This document shows, piece after piece, positions 16,105 to 25,670 of a stretch of DNA of 64,000 nucleotides (within the stretch, counting starts at the first letter, position 1; each line of letters starts with the position of its first letter). The DNA comes from Neptuniibacter sp. GTDB lineage: Bacteria; Pseudomonadota; Gammaproteobacteria; Pseudomonadales; Balneatricaceae. The stretch spans positions 1-64,000 of the forward strand of contig NZ_JAAEQH010000270.1 of NCBI RefSeq assembly GCF_024231755.1, given 5' to 3'. Below the pieces are notes generated by a model that saw only the letters and a list, made by a program, of their open reading frames with translations, was not told the DNA's origin and did not search any database. The position numbers and the translations under genes are program-made.

Positions 16105-18117
16105 ATGTCTTGGTTTAGTCGTAGTAAACCCGCCAAAAGCACCTCCGTTGAAGAGCAGGTCATTAAAGTTAAATCCCTGAGTAGTCGGGAGATTAACCAG
16201 GAATCTCTAGCGTCACTGGAATTTAAGCGCTCATCAACAGCGTTGGTTATCGCATTTATCTCGCCCCATCTGGAATTTGAAAGCACCGTTAGACAAATTA
16301 AAGCGGCTCTTCCAAATGTATCCAAAGTGATTGGTGTCATGACGGCAGGGGAGCTGAGTTCATGTCAGGGAGGGCTATATCATCAGGCTGACAGCCACTG
16401 GGATAATGTTGTAGTTCAAAGTTATAGCAGTGAAGTTTTTGCTGATGTATTTGTCAGTTCAATTCCACTGCACTGTGAAGATATTCGCGCTGGCAATGTT
16501 TCCATGACTCGAAAAGAGCGTGTTGCTAAGCTGGCTTCTGAATTTAGTCGGGTAAACCCTCCATTCGATATCAACTATCAGGATACCTTGGCATTAACCT
16601 TCTTTGACGGTCTGTCTGCCAGTGAGAACTTCTTTATGCAGGGCTTATACGACAGTGGTCGATTCCCTTGCTATTTTGTCGGTGGTTCTGCAGGCGGTAA
16701 GTTGGATTTCCAACAGGCGCTAGTTTTTGACGGCGATCGAGTTGCGCATAATCAGGCGGTCGTGATCTTTGTTAAGTTAGCCAAAAATACCCGATATGGT
16801 GTTTTCAAAGCACATAACTTTGAGAAGACCAGTACTTCTTTTGTGGTCGCTGAGTCTGATGTTCACACCCGTGTTGTTAAATCAGTTATAAGGGATGGAA
16901 GCCATGAGTTGACGACTCTGGTAGATCTCCTCTGTGATCATTTCCACTGCTCGCCATCAAGCCTTGGTGATGCGCTGGTGGGTTACTCTTTTGCTGTAGA
17001 GATTGGTGGAGAGCTATTTGTCCGTTCTATTGCGGCAATCAATGAGGGAGATGGCAGTATCGCTTTCTTCTGTGACCTTGAGTTTGGTGATCGCCTCTAC
17101 CTGGTTAAGGCAAAAGATTTCGCGCAAAGTACGTCTCAGGAGTTCCGTCAGTTTATGCATGGGAAACCAGGACAGCCTGTTGCTATGTTGGCTAATGACT
17201 GTGTCCTTCGTCGACTGAACAATGCAGCGAGTCTCTCCCAAGTTCGTGATTTTGATGATATGGCTGTAGCAGGTTTTTCAACCTTTGGTGAACTGCTCGG
17301 TGTACATATGAACCAGACCCTCACGGCTCTGTTCTTCTTTAAAGTCAAAGATGGGGAGCGATTTACTGATGAGTATGCGGATCAATTCCCATTCCACTAC
17401 AGTAATTTCCGTCAATACTTCCTCAATTCTCGAATTAACAGCCTGGAGCAGATTAACCAGCTTCAAGGTCACCTGGTCGAGTGTATGGGGGAATATCGCC
17501 CTCTGCTGCGTAAGATGGTTGATAGTTTTGGGCAGGTTGCGAACTATGCCCAGAGCACCGGAAGTGTTGTGAATGATATTCAGGAACGCTTTATGGGCTT
17601 CTCTCAGGATATAGAGAACCAGAGTGGTGAGCGACAAGAGCTGCACACTAAGGTTGAGGATCTAAAGCACAATTCGGAAGAGGTGCTTTCCATTCTGAAT
17701 GTTATTTCGGGTATCGCAGATCAGACTAACCTTCTGGCATTGAATGCGGCGATTGAGGCTGCTCGTGCCGGTGAAGCAGGGCGTGGGTTTGCCGTTGTAG
17801 CCGATGAGGTGCGACAGCTATCACACAATACCCAGCAGAGTCTGGATCAGACGGGCGATACAGTACACGCTGTGACCACATCAATCAGTTCGATTCGCGA
17901 TACGATCTCCAATACTGAGCAGTTTATGGAGAAGATTGCGGATAGCTCACAATCTTTGAGTTCCGAGATGCAGAGTCTTGTTGAATCGTCCTCTGTGGCT
18001 GATCAACAGGTGCAAGAGAGCATCCACTATATCTCTGATGTTGAATCCGAGATGGATAATATCGATCGCGAAGTAGAGGCAATAGAGCGCTTACGTCAGT
18101 TAGATGTTGCCAGGTAA
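16105..18117 (+). CDS. FIST-domain soluble methyl-accepting chemoreceptor
   Basis: A 670-residue protein. Residues about 40-240 form a FIST-N domain and about 245-400 a FIST-C domain, which are proposed small-ligand (for example amino acid) sensors. The C-terminal part is a chemoreceptor signalling hairpin; its tip [19 protein letters not shown] with [14 protein letters not shown] lies at about 534-572, where CheA and CheW dock. No transmembrane segment is visible, so this is a cytoplasmic receptor. The helical bundle is short. It is a lone gene with its own terminator; no che genes are nearby. The ligand is unknown. Confidence 0.88.
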   Translation: MSWFSRSKPAKSTSVEEQVIKVKSLSSREINQESLASLEFKRSSTALVIAFISPHLEFESTVRQIKAALPNVSKVIGVMTAGELSSCQGGLYHQADSHWDNVVVQSYSSEVFADVFVSSIPLHCEDIRAGNVSMTRKERVAKLASEFSRVNPPFDINYQDTLALTFFDGLSASENFFMQGLYDSGRFPCYFVGGSAGGKLDFQQALVFDGDRVAHNQAVVIFVKLAKNTRYGVFKAHNFEKTSTSFVVAESDVHTRVVKSVIRDGSHELTTLVDLLCDHFHCSPSSLGDALVGYSFAVEIGGELFVRSIAAINEGDGSIAFFCDLEFGDRLYLVKAKDFAQSTSQEFRQFMHGKPGQPVAMLANDCVLRRLNNAASLSQVRDFDDMAVAGFSTFGELLGVHMNQTLTALFFFKVKDGERFTDEYADQFPFHYSNFRQYFLNSRINSLEQINQLQGHLVECMGEYRPLLRKMVDSFGQVANYAQSTGSVVNDIQERFMGFSQDIENQSGERQELHTKVEDLKHNSEEVLSILNVISGIADQTNLLALNAAIEAARAGEAGRGFAVVADEVRQLSHNTQQSLDQTGDTVHAVTTSISSIRDTISNTEQFMEKIADSSQSLSSEMQSLVESSSVADQQVQESIHYISDVESEMDNIDREVEAIERLRQLDVAR

Positions 18118-18154
18118 CTAGTCTGTAATGGTTTAGAGAATTATTATCAAAATA

Positions 18155-18176
18155 AGGGAGCAATGCTCCCTTTTTT
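18155..18176 (+). terminator. Terminator after the FIST chemoreceptor gene
   Basis: AGGGAGC-AAT-GCTCCCT hairpin followed by TTTTT. Confidence 0.85.
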
Positions 18177-18248
18177 CTTGTCTAATACTTGAGATGCTAG
18201 TGATAATTGTTATTATTTGCATCTTGGTATTTAGTTTAAGGAAATATC

Positions 18249-18764
18249 GTGAAAACAGCACTGTTCTACGGAACCACTACCGGAAATACTGGCGATATTG
18301 CGGATAAAGTTAACAGTCATTGGGATGCAGGAGAGATTGACCTGTTTGATGTGGCTGATACCTCCCTCAATCGTGTAACAGATTATGAATTGCTTATCTT
18401 TGCTATTCCCACTTGGGATTATGGTGAGGTGCAGGAGGATTGGCTCGATATCTGGGATAGCGTTGATGAGATCGACCTCAGCGGCAAGAGTGTCGCTTTG
18501 ATTGGCTTGGGCGATCAGTTTGGTTATCCAGAATGGTTTGTAGACGCGATGGGCATGTTACATGACAAAGTGGCTAAACAGGGAGCTGAGATAGTAGGGC
18601 ACTGGCCAGTGGAAGGTTATGAGTTTGAAGAATCCAAAGCCCTGACAGCTGATAAGAAACATTTTGTAGGCTTGGCCCTGGATGAAGATTGGCAGCGTGA
18701 GCAGACGGATGAGCGCGTGAATAACTGGTGTGATCAGGTCAAGTTGGAGTTAGGAATCTTCTGA
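18249..18764 (+). CDS. fldB: Flavodoxin FldB type
   Basis: A 171-residue long-chain flavodoxin. The FMN phosphate loop is TTTGNTGD at about 10-17. The 60s loop WDYGE and the 90s loop GDQFGYPEWF are present. The segment WFVDAMGMLHDK and the block GLALDEDWQ follow E. coli FldB more than FldA. It would carry electrons in the cytoplasm to enzymes such as the activated radical or reductive systems. Monocistronic, with a good terminator. Confidence 0.88.
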   Translation: MKTALFYGTTTGNTGDIADKVNSHWDAGEIDLFDVADTSLNRVTDYELLIFAIPTWDYGEVQEDWLDIWDSVDEIDLSGKSVALIGLGDQFGYPEWFVDAMGMLHDKVAKQGAEIVGHWPVEGYEFEESKALTADKKHFVGLALDEDWQREQTDERVNNWCDQVKLELGIF

Positions 18765-18782
18765 TAACGTTTAGTTTTAGTA

Positions 18783-18807
18783 AGCCCTGTTTAGCAGGGC
18801 TTTTTTG
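18783..18807 (+). terminator. Terminator after fldB
   Basis: AAGCCCTG-TTTA-GCAGGGCTT hairpin followed by TTTTT. Confidence 0.88.
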
Positions 18808-18873
18808 TATCTTCTGTTTCCTGGCCTATGCTACTGAAAGATAAAACTGTCTCAGAATTATAGAAAGGATAGG

Positions 18874-20772
18874 ATGGTGCAAACTCTGCAGCGCAATTCT
18901 GATCATAAAACGCTCTTTCTAATTAGTTGTCTGCTATTTACCTGTTTCTTTCTGTTCCCCAAAGTTTCTGCCGTTTCTTCTTTGGATAATTTATGGCTCG
19001 ATTTTGCCATTCGCCAGCGGGCAGAGCTTAATCCCCCCGATGATCGTATTGTTGTAATTGATATTGATGATGCGAGTTTAAATAACATGGCTCCTCTTGC
19101 CGGAGGTTGGCCATGGCCACGTGCTATCCATGCTGAGATGGTTGAGCTATTACAGCAGCAGAAACCGGCAGCCATTGTGTTTGATATTCTGTTTGCTGAC
19201 CCGGATATCTATAACCCAGACAGTGACCAGTATTTTAGTGAAGTGCTTAGGCAGACTAACAATGTATATCTGCCGATACTGCATCTAAAAACAGATGCAG
19301 ATGCTATGTTCCCCAGGCTTGATCAGTACCCGGAAACATTAGAAGTGTTTCCTCCATCAGAGGTAAAACAAGTCTCTGGTCCTGCAACATCCTCTGATAT
19401 TTCAAAACCCATGCCGCCGCACGCAAGTTTAGTGCTACCCAAAGCGGTAGACCCGAAAGCCTGGCGCTTAGGCACTATCAACTTTCAAATTGATCCAGAT
19501 GGAATTGGACGGCGTTACTCTCCTGTTATACGTATTGATGGTTGGGGATTGGAATCATTACCCGCCAAAGTCGCCTACGATCTGACAGGGTTCAGAACTG
19601 AACAAAATGAAGTGTTCCTAGATTGGTATGGTGATGAGGAACCCTATAAGCGATTGCCTTATCATCAGGTGTACAGCCAACTAACCACAACTGAACCGAA
19701 TGCATACCCAGGCTCCTTTAAAGATAAAATAATTGTTATTGGGTCAACCGCGGCGGGTTTGCATGATATTCAAGCAACTCCTATCAGTGGTACCTATCCG
19801 GGTGTGTTCATTCTGGCGACTGCCATTGATGGATTTCTCAGCCAACGTTTTCTTAGTGAGCTAACATTCGCGCAACAACTTATGTTGTTTGCTCTGCTGT
19901 ATTTCATTCTTATGCTGTTCCTCTTCATGCTTGAGAATGTACTCGCAGCCTTAGGCGCTTTAATTGCTTTTATCAGTGCGCTTTTCATTTTGAGTTACTG
20001 GTCACTGGTTGAGTATGCCTACCAACTACCGGTTGTGGGGTGGAGTGTGCTTTATCTGTTCGGGGCGATTCTGTTCTTTAGCCATCGCCACCTGCAGCAG
20101 CAGAAACAAGCTCAGAAAACCGTTGAAGTGTTTAGCCGCTTTCTTGACCCCAAGGTTGTGAAAATTCTGCTGGAGCAAGGTACAGCGGATCAGGCTTTAT
20201 TGGGAAAAAGCACCCGTGTAACCATTCTCTTTACCGATATCCGTGAGTTTACCCATCTATCCGAATATCGTTCTGCGACGGAGATTGTCGATCTTCTGAA
20301 TCAGTATTTTTCTCGCCAGGTGGGGGTGATTTTCCAGCATCAGGGGACCCTGGATAAATTTATTGGTGATGCAATTATGGCGTTCTGGGGCGAGCCAGTA
20401 GAAGACCCCAATCAGGAAGTGTCTGCGATCAATGCCGCCTTGGAGATGATTGAGCAGATGAAAAAATTTCGTCGAGAGTTTGGATTATTTGATTTTGATA
20501 TTGGAATTGGCATCCATACCGGGGAGGTTGTGGTTGGTGCAATTGGTACCCCTAGCCGCTATGACTACACGGCTATAGGCGATGCTGTAAATCTGGCGAG
20601 CCGAATTGAAGGCCTGACTAAAGAAACCGGTTACCGGCTTTTGGTTTCTGAGCAAACCCGACAGGCGTGTGGTGACGCTTTTGACTTCGTACTCATTGGT
20701 GACTATAAGGTTAAAGGGCGAGAAGAGCTAGTTACGATTTACCAACCAAGGAGGTTGTGTGATGAATCTTAA
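18874..20772 (+). CDS. CHASE2-domain class III adenylate/guanylate cyclase
   Basis: A 632-residue membrane enzyme. One helix (about 14-35) is followed by a periplasmic CHASE2 sensor (to about 330), three more helices (about 330-410), then a class III cyclase domain. Catalytic features are FTDIREF (first metal Asp, near 452-458), DKFIGDAIMAFWG (substrate Lys and second metal Asp, near 493) and the GDAVNLASRIE segment with the transition-state Asn and Arg. It should make cAMP in response to a periplasmic signal. Its end overlaps the next gene by 11 bp, which indicates an operon with the SH3-like and M48 genes. Confidence 0.9.
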   Translation: MVQTLQRNSDHKTLFLISCLLFTCFFLFPKVSAVSSLDNLWLDFAIRQRAELNPPDDRIVVIDIDDASLNNMAPLAGGWPWPRAIHAEMVELLQQQKPAAIVFDILFADPDIYNPDSDQYFSEVLRQTNNVYLPILHLKTDADAMFPRLDQYPETLEVFPPSEVKQVSGPATSSDISKPMPPHASLVLPKAVDPKAWRLGTINFQIDPDGIGRRYSPVIRIDGWGLESLPAKVAYDLTGFRTEQNEVFLDWYGDEEPYKRLPYHQVYSQLTTTEPNAYPGSFKDKIIVIGSTAAGLHDIQATPISGTYPGVFILATAIDGFLSQRFLSELTFAQQLMLFALLYFILMLFLFMLENVLAALGALIAFISALFILSYWSLVEYAYQLPVVGWSVLYLFGAILFFSHRHLQQQKQAQKTVEVFSRFLDPKVVKILLEQGTADQALLGKSTRVTILFTDIREFTHLSEYRSATEIVDLLNQYFSRQVGVIFQHQGTLDKFIGDAIMAFWGEPVEDPNQEVSAINAALEMIEQMKKFRREFGLFDFDIGIGIHTGEVVVGAIGTPSRYDYTAIGDAVNLASRIEGLTKETGYRLLVSEQTRQACGDAFDFVLIGDYKVKGREELVTIYQPRRLCDES

Positions 20773-21226
20773 GCAAGTAATAGCCTCGCTTTCCTTCCTT
20801 ATTGTCTCTGGCAACTGTGTTGCGCAAGATGCCTACACTGTGCGTACAGTTGCTTTACATAATGCCCCTGGTATTCAAAGTATCAAGTTGCAACAACTTC
20901 CTCAAAATACCCCGTTGAGAATTCTACAGCGTAAAGGGGCTTGGTATCAGGTTGAGGCTTTATCTAACGAAGGCTGGTTAAAAATGATTGCTGTGCGGTA
21001 TGTCCCACACAGCACAGATAAAATGCTGGCTGGCACAGCACAGTACCGGGCAGAAACAACACTCACTACCGGTGTCCGGGGTTTGTCGGAAAATGACGTA
21101 TCCGGCAGGGGCAGGGGTGTCGATCTGAAACGGGTGCAATCGGTTCAGGTTGAGCGTGCTGCAGCGGTAAGTTTCGCTAAACAAGCAGGACTGAGTTCCA
21201 GAGAGGTCAGTTATGTGGATCACTAA
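20762..21226 (+). CDS. Secreted SH3b-like domain protein
   Basis: I choose the ATG at 20762, seven bases after AGGAGG; a GTG one codon earlier is possible. The 154-residue product has a signal peptide ending around VAQ (residue 22). A bacterial SH3 fold follows (about 28-82; LHNAPG, GAWYQVEAL, GWLKM), then a low-complexity Gly/Arg segment. It is probably periplasmic and may bind peptidoglycan or a partner protein. It overlaps the genes on both sides (11 and 14 bp), so translation is likely coupled. Confidence 0.75.
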   Translation: MNLKQVIASLSFLIVSGNCVAQDAYTVRTVALHNAPGIQSIKLQQLPQNTPLRILQRKGAWYQVEALSNEGWLKMIAVRYVPHSTDKMLAGTAQYRAETTLTTGVRGLSENDVSGRGRGVDLKRVQSVQVERAAAVSFAKQAGLSSREVSYVDH

Positions 21227-22091
21227 AATTGGAATGTCAGTTAAGGCCTTCCTGTTGTTTCTTTCGCTAGGTCTGCTGAGTGCTTGTCAGGTCAATAACA
21301 TAAATTTGAAACCCTTAATGGATGCTTCCTCGAAATCTTCAGATATGTTTGAAAAAACATTGGAAGAAGAGGTGGAGCTTGGTCAGGAAGTAAGTGGTGT
21401 ATTGTTGAAAAACAGTGCGTTTTACAACGTCAAAGATGTTCAACAGTATGTCAGCTCAATAGGTCACTGGTTAGCTCAACATACTGAGAGACCAGAGGTT
21501 CCGTGGCAGTTTGCTGTACTACGTGATGATAGCTTCAATGCGTTTGCAACCCCGGGTGGTTTTATCTACATCACCACAGGCACATTGTCTCAGTTGGATA
21601 ATGAAGCTGAACTTGCGGGCATATTGGCCCATGAGATAGCCCATGTAGTGAAGAAGCATCATCTGGCAGCTATTCAAAAAGAAGCCCAGGTTGGCGTAGC
21701 GGTTGATCTATTGAAGTTTGCTCATGACAGTAGCCGTGACAATGATTCTTCGGTATCCAGTTCACCTGTATTTGCTGACGTATCTGCAGAGAGTAAATTA
21801 CTCAATGGGATCCAAGACATCTATAGCAACGGATTGGCTAGAGAGGATGAGTTAGAAGCAGATAGCATGGGCATGGTGATTGCTGCCAGAGCGGGTTACG
21901 ATCCACAAGCTTATGTTAAGGTGCTGCAAAAAATAGATGCGCAGCAAGCGGATCATCCCTTCTGGAAAACATTCAGTAAGCGCCACCCAAGTGCGAAAGA
22001 TCGTCTGACTGCTATAGAAAAAACGGCAGAGGATTTATCCAAAATTGATGGGAAAACTCTAGAGTACCGTTTTTCGCAAGAACTGAAGTAG
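21213..22091 (+). CDS. M48-family metalloprotease, lipoprotein
   Basis: This 292-residue protein has a lipoprotein signal: LLSAC with the lipidated Cys at residue 25. The zinc motif is HEIAH at 140-144, and the third ligand is the Glu in the EDELEAD segment, as in BepA/LoiP-type M48 peptidases. The last 90 residues lack the TPR domain of BepA, so it resembles the short periplasmic type. It probably sits on the inner face of the outer membrane or in the periplasm and acts in envelope protein quality control. GAGAGG precedes the ATG. The last gene of the cyclase operon. Confidence 0.88.
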   Translation: MWITKIGMSVKAFLLFLSLGLLSACQVNNINLKPLMDASSKSSDMFEKTLEEEVELGQEVSGVLLKNSAFYNVKDVQQYVSSIGHWLAQHTERPEVPWQFAVLRDDSFNAFATPGGFIYITTGTLSQLDNEAELAGILAHEIAHVVKKHHLAAIQKEAQVGVAVDLLKFAHDSSRDNDSSVSSSPVFADVSAESKLLNGIQDIYSNGLAREDELEADSMGMVIAARAGYDPQAYVKVLQKIDAQQADHPFWKTFSKRHPSAKDRLTAIEKTAEDLSKIDGKTLEYRFSQELK

Positions 22092-22153
22092 GTGCTATTT
22101 CGCAGCAGCTGTTAGCGTTACTATTGGGGATCTTGCTTTGAAGGAGGTTACCT

Positions 22154-22675
22154 GTGAGTTCGAGCCCCGACATTTTAATCAGCGAAGTAAAAGCTGAGGG
22201 ATGTGAACGGATTCTTTGTATGTGGGAATCGCTGACTCTGGATCTGCCTTCACATCATTTTCAGCCATTCGGTAAGGCGATCATCGATCAGCGAAAACCA
22301 TTGTTGAGTGAAATGCTCAATAACACGGTTAAGTCTGAGAGCGCTGTGGTATTTCAGGTGGAAGTTCTCCAAGCGGAAATGCTTCAACCTGAAATTAAAG
22401 AGAGTGCCTGTATAGGAACCATCTCAGCCGTTTTAAATCAGCAAGCCGGATTTGAAAATCCAATTAGCGGTGTGATTTTTAATCTTTGGATTGAGCCGGA
22501 TTACCGCCGCTTGGGTATCGCATCTCAACTTGTAGAGCAAGCTAAGCGTTGGTTAGCGAATAAAGAGGCCACTTCTGTGCAGGTAGGATGGCATCCGGAT
22601 AATCAGGCTGCCGATCATTTCTGGAAAAAACAGGGTTTTAGAAATTACGAAGTGATAGCCGCATTACCTTTATAA
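22154..22675 (+). CDS. GNAT-family N-acetyltransferase
   Basis: The 173-residue protein carries the GNAT acetyl-CoA-binding motif A region (WIEPDYRRLGIASQLVEQA, near 115-135) and the C-terminal motif B (ADHFWKKQGF). The start is a GTG with an excellent AAGGAGGT upstream. Substrate unknown. It follows the M48 gene by about 60 bp and may be expressed with it. Confidence 0.82.
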   Translation: MSSSPDILISEVKAEGCERILCMWESLTLDLPSHHFQPFGKAIIDQRKPLLSEMLNNTVKSESAVVFQVEVLQAEMLQPEIKESACIGTISAVLNQQAGFENPISGVIFNLWIEPDYRRLGIASQLVEQAKRWLANKEATSVQVGWHPDNQAADHFWKKQGFRNYEVIAALPL

Positions 22676-22722
22676 AGCCCAAATTTACAACCCCTCCATA
22701 TATATCTTGCCGAAGAGTCACC

Positions 22723-23286
22723 ATGAGTAAAATCCAGCAGAAATGGGACAGCCGTTATCAAAATAAGTCTGGTGTGGTTCCCAAAGCACCCGATTTTCTG
22801 AAACGTCATTGGCAAAGCTTGAGCCCGGGCAGGGTAGTGGATCTGGCATCAGGTGATGGTGCAGCCGGTTTATTCCTTGCTCAGAAAGGTTTTCAGGTTT
22901 CTGCTACAGATATATCGCCTGTTGGCCTGGAGTGTCTAAAAGAACACTTCTCGCAAGCTGATTGCTCTGTCGAAACGCATGTTGTGGATCTGGAACAGGA
23001 AGAGACAGACCTAACAGTATTGGGCCAGTTTGATTCCATTGTTATTGCCCGCTATAAACCTGCCAGTTTTCTCTGGCCTAAGCTAAGCAATTTGCTAAAC
23101 AGCGGAGGCACTCTTCTGATAACAACCTTCAATCTAGAGCACCATAAACGTACAGGTTTTTCTGAACGTTTTTGTTTACAAATTGAAGAGTATTCAGAGA
23201 TTTTTCCAGAGCTGGATCTGGTTGTTTATGAGCACGATTTTGCAGAACAAGGTATGGATGGATATCTGTTCAGGAAGAAGATCTGA
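22723..23286 (+). CDS. Class I SAM-dependent methyltransferase (TehB-like)
   Basis: A 187-residue protein with the Rossmann-type SAM site: motif I VVDLASGDGAAGLFLA (about 38-53), acidic end of strand two (ATDIS) and motif IV FDSIVIARY. Compact proteins of this type methylate small molecules such as tellurite or thiols; the substrate cannot be named. The 46-bp gap after the GNAT gene suggests co-transcription. Confidence 0.8.
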   Translation: MSKIQQKWDSRYQNKSGVVPKAPDFLKRHWQSLSPGRVVDLASGDGAAGLFLAQKGFQVSATDISPVGLECLKEHFSQADCSVETHVVDLEQEETDLTVLGQFDSIVIARYKPASFLWPKLSNLLNSGGTLLITTFNLEHHKRTGFSERFCLQIEEYSEIFPELDLVVYEHDFAEQGMDGYLFRKKI

Positions 23287-23440
23287 GTTTCAGATGAGGG
23301 GGCAGATTTAAATCTGTCCCCTCTTAATATTTATTATGTATATACAAAGTTATGCAACTGATTTACAAGAGATATTCTCTGTATATTAGAAAATGCGGCT
23401 CAATCAAATATTTCAGTTTTTTTACCGAAAAATGACTAAA

Positions 23441-23486
23441 TTGTAACAATTCTGTAATTACTCCCCGTAATAATTCCGTCATAATT
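23441..23486 (+). promoter_or_regulatory. Two Pho-box pairs upstream of the phosphate operon
   Basis: Pair one is TTGTAAC-AATT-CTGTAAT (23441-23458); pair two is CCGTAAT-AATT-CCGTCAT-AATT (23465-23486). Each pair has the 11-bp repeat spacing of PhoB sites (consensus CTGTCAT plus four AT-rich bases). A -10-like TACACT follows about 11 bp after pair two. Activation of the DUF47-Pit operon by PhoB under phosphate limitation is a well-supported inference. Confidence 0.78.
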
Positions 23487-23544
23487 CGCGCATCTGAGTA
23501 CACTGATGCTCGACCAGTTTTTTAAACTTTCAAAGGTGCGTTGT

Positions 23545-24228
23545 ATGGTTTCCACCGGTAACCCATTCTTGCAGATGTTTGCACGTTCTCCGTTCAAACC
23601 AATGCAGGAGCATATCGCCAAAGCACAGGAGTGTGCTGTCGAACTTATCCCATTTTTTGACGCTGTTATTGCTGATGATTGGGATGAAGCAACCAAAGTT
23701 CAAAATCGTATCGCTTTGCTGGAAGGTGAAGCGGATGTGATGAAGAAGGAAATTCGTCAGAACCTCCCTAAAAGTGTTTTTCTGCCGGTACCTCGTACCG
23801 ATCTGCTGGAAGTTGTCCGTATGCAGGACAAGATCGCAAACCGCGCTAAGGATATTGCGGGTCTGATGCTGGGTCGTCAGATGCAGGTGCCTGAAGTGAT
23901 GCAGCCTCAGATGACAGAGCTACTTCGTTCTGCACTGAAAACCTCTGAGCAGGCGCTGACGGCATTAAACGAACTGGATGAGCTGGTAAATAGTGGCTTT
24001 GGTGGTCGTGAGATGGATGTCATCGAGACAATGCTGACAGAGCTGGACAAGCTTGAGCACGTAGCAGACGAACACGAACGTGAACTTCGCCTGCAATTGT
24101 TTGCTATTGAGAAAGATATGCCGCCTGTGGATGTGATGTTCCTGTATCAGGTAATCATGCTTATTGGTGATCTGGCAAATTGTGCTCAGCAGGTTGGCAG
24201 TCGTTTACAGCTGCTTGTCGCTCGATAA
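23545..24228 (+). CDS. DUF47/PhoU-like accessory protein of Pit transporter
   Basis: The chosen ATG (23545) follows AAAGGTG; upstream codons of the open frame are AT-rich leader sequence. The 227-residue all-helical protein belongs to the DUF47 (TIGR00153) family, related to PhoU, with acidic E/D-x-x-x-D clusters (for example ELDKLEHVADEHE) that bind metals in PhoU folds. These proteins are coupled with Pit phosphate transporters and are thought to regulate them. It lies 23 bp upstream of the transporter gene in one operon, under Pho boxes. Confidence 0.9.
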   Translation: MVSTGNPFLQMFARSPFKPMQEHIAKAQECAVELIPFFDAVIADDWDEATKVQNRIALLEGEADVMKKEIRQNLPKSVFLPVPRTDLLEVVRMQDKIANRAKDIAGLMLGRQMQVPEVMQPQMTELLRSALKTSEQALTALNELDELVNSGFGGREMDVIETMLTELDKLEHVADEHERELRLQLFAIEKDMPPVDVMFLYQVIMLIGDLANCAQQVGSRLQLLVAR

Positions 24229-24251
24229 CAACTCTTCGGAATTATTAACTC

Positions 24252-25517
24252 ATGGAAATTATTGCTCAATACGGTGACATCATTGTCATCCTCGCATGCG
24301 TATTTGGTTTCTTTATGGCCTGGGGTGTTGGCGCGAACGACGTAGCTAACGCAATGGGTACCTCGGTTGGTTCTAAGGCACTGACCCTGAAACAGGCGAT
24401 TATGATCGCCATCATTTTTGAATTCTTAGGTGCTTACCTGGCAGGTGGCGCAGTAACGTCGACCATCCGTAAAGGTATTATCGATCCGGGCCTGCTGAGT
24501 GGAACACCTGAACTGCTAGTGTTTGGTATGATGTCTGCGCTATTAGCTGCAGGTATCTGGCTGCTGATCGCGACTCACTTTGGTTGGCCTGTATCTACTA
24601 CACACTCTATCGTTGGTGCGATTGTAGGTTTTGCTGCAGTGGGCATCTCTATGGATGCGGTTAACTGGGGTAAAGTATCTAAGATCGTTGCAAGCTGGGT
24701 AGTTTCGCCAGTCACCGCCGGCTTGATAGCCTTCTTCCTCTTCAGGAGTGTACAGAAGCTCATATTGGATACAGAAAATCCATTCGAGAATGCTAAAAAG
24801 TACATTCCAGGTTACATCTTCATGGTGGGTTTCATCATTGCAATGGTGACATTCACTAAAGGTCTGAAGCACGTTGGTCTGGATATGACTTGGGGTCAGA
24901 GTGCGATTGCTTCTGTGGGTATCGGTATTGTTGTGATGCTGATTGGTATGCAGATGCAGAAGAAAATCCAGCCTGATCCAGATGCTGATCGTGAACACCA
25001 CTTCACCAGTGTAGAGAAACTGTTCGGCATCCTGATGATGTTTACAGCTTGTGCGATGGCATTTGCCCACGGTTCTAACGACGTTGCAAACGCTGTAGGC
25101 CCTCTGGCTGCTGTTGTAGGTGTTGTAAGCGCGGGTGGTGAGGTTGCTCAGAAATCTGCGATGCCTGCCTGGATCCTGCTACTGGGTGGCGGTGGTATCG
25201 TTGCTGGTCTGGTTATGTACGGTCACAAGGTTATTGCAACGGTAGGTACTAATATCACCGAGCTGACTCCAAGCCGTGGCTTCGCAGCAACTCTGGCTGC
25301 AGCGACAACGGTTGTAGTGGCTTCTGGTACTGGTCTGCCAATCTCTACTACGCACACGCTGGTAGGTGCTGTACTGGGTGTAGGTATTGCCCGAGGTATG
25401 GCTGCCCTGAATATGCGTATGGTCGGTACTATCTTCGTATCCTGGGTAGTAACACTGCCTGCAGGTGCGGGTCTGGCGATTATCTTCTTCTTTATGTTTA
25501 AGGGTATGTTCTCTTAA
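24252..25517 (+). CDS. PiT-family inorganic phosphate transporter
   Basis: A 421-residue inner-membrane symporter with about ten helices. The two signature repeats are present: GANDVANAMGTSVGSKAL near residue 27 and FAHGSNDVANAVGPLAAV near 274. It takes up phosphate (probably as a metal-phosphate complex or with a cation). The family is usually low-affinity and constitutive in E. coli; here the operon carries Pho boxes. Second gene after the DUF47 gene, with a terminator 17 bp after the stop. Confidence 0.93.
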   Translation: MEIIAQYGDIIVILACVFGFFMAWGVGANDVANAMGTSVGSKALTLKQAIMIAIIFEFLGAYLAGGAVTSTIRKGIIDPGLLSGTPELLVFGMMSALLAAGIWLLIATHFGWPVSTTHSIVGAIVGFAAVGISMDAVNWGKVSKIVASWVVSPVTAGLIAFFLFRSVQKLILDTENPFENAKKYIPGYIFMVGFIIAMVTFTKGLKHVGLDMTWGQSAIASVGIGIVVMLIGMQMQKKIQPDPDADREHHFTSVEKLFGILMMFTACAMAFAHGSNDVANAVGPLAAVVGVVSAGGEVAQKSAMPAWILLLGGGGIVAGLVMYGHKVIATVGTNITELTPSRGFAATLAAATTVVVASGTGLPISTTHTLVGAVLGVGIARGMAALNMRMVGTIFVSWVVTLPAGAGLAIIFFFMFKGMFS

Positions 25518-25533
25518 GCTTTTCGAAGAATTG

Positions 25534-25570
25534 AAAAAGCCCTTGAAGAGAAATCTTCAGGGGCTTTTTT
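25534..25570 (+). terminator. Terminator after the pit operon
   Basis: Long stem AAAAAGCCC-T-TGAAGA with its mate TCTTCA-G-GGGCTTTTTT, tetraloop GAAA. A and T tracts on both sides could serve both strands. Confidence 0.88.
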
Positions 25571-25670
25571 GTGGTTATCTATAAGTCAATTTCTATCTAA
25601 TGTTGGAGCGGTGTCCTCACCGCGATAGTACCCGACAGCTTTTGGGGTTCCCTGATAAAGAGCGAACTCT

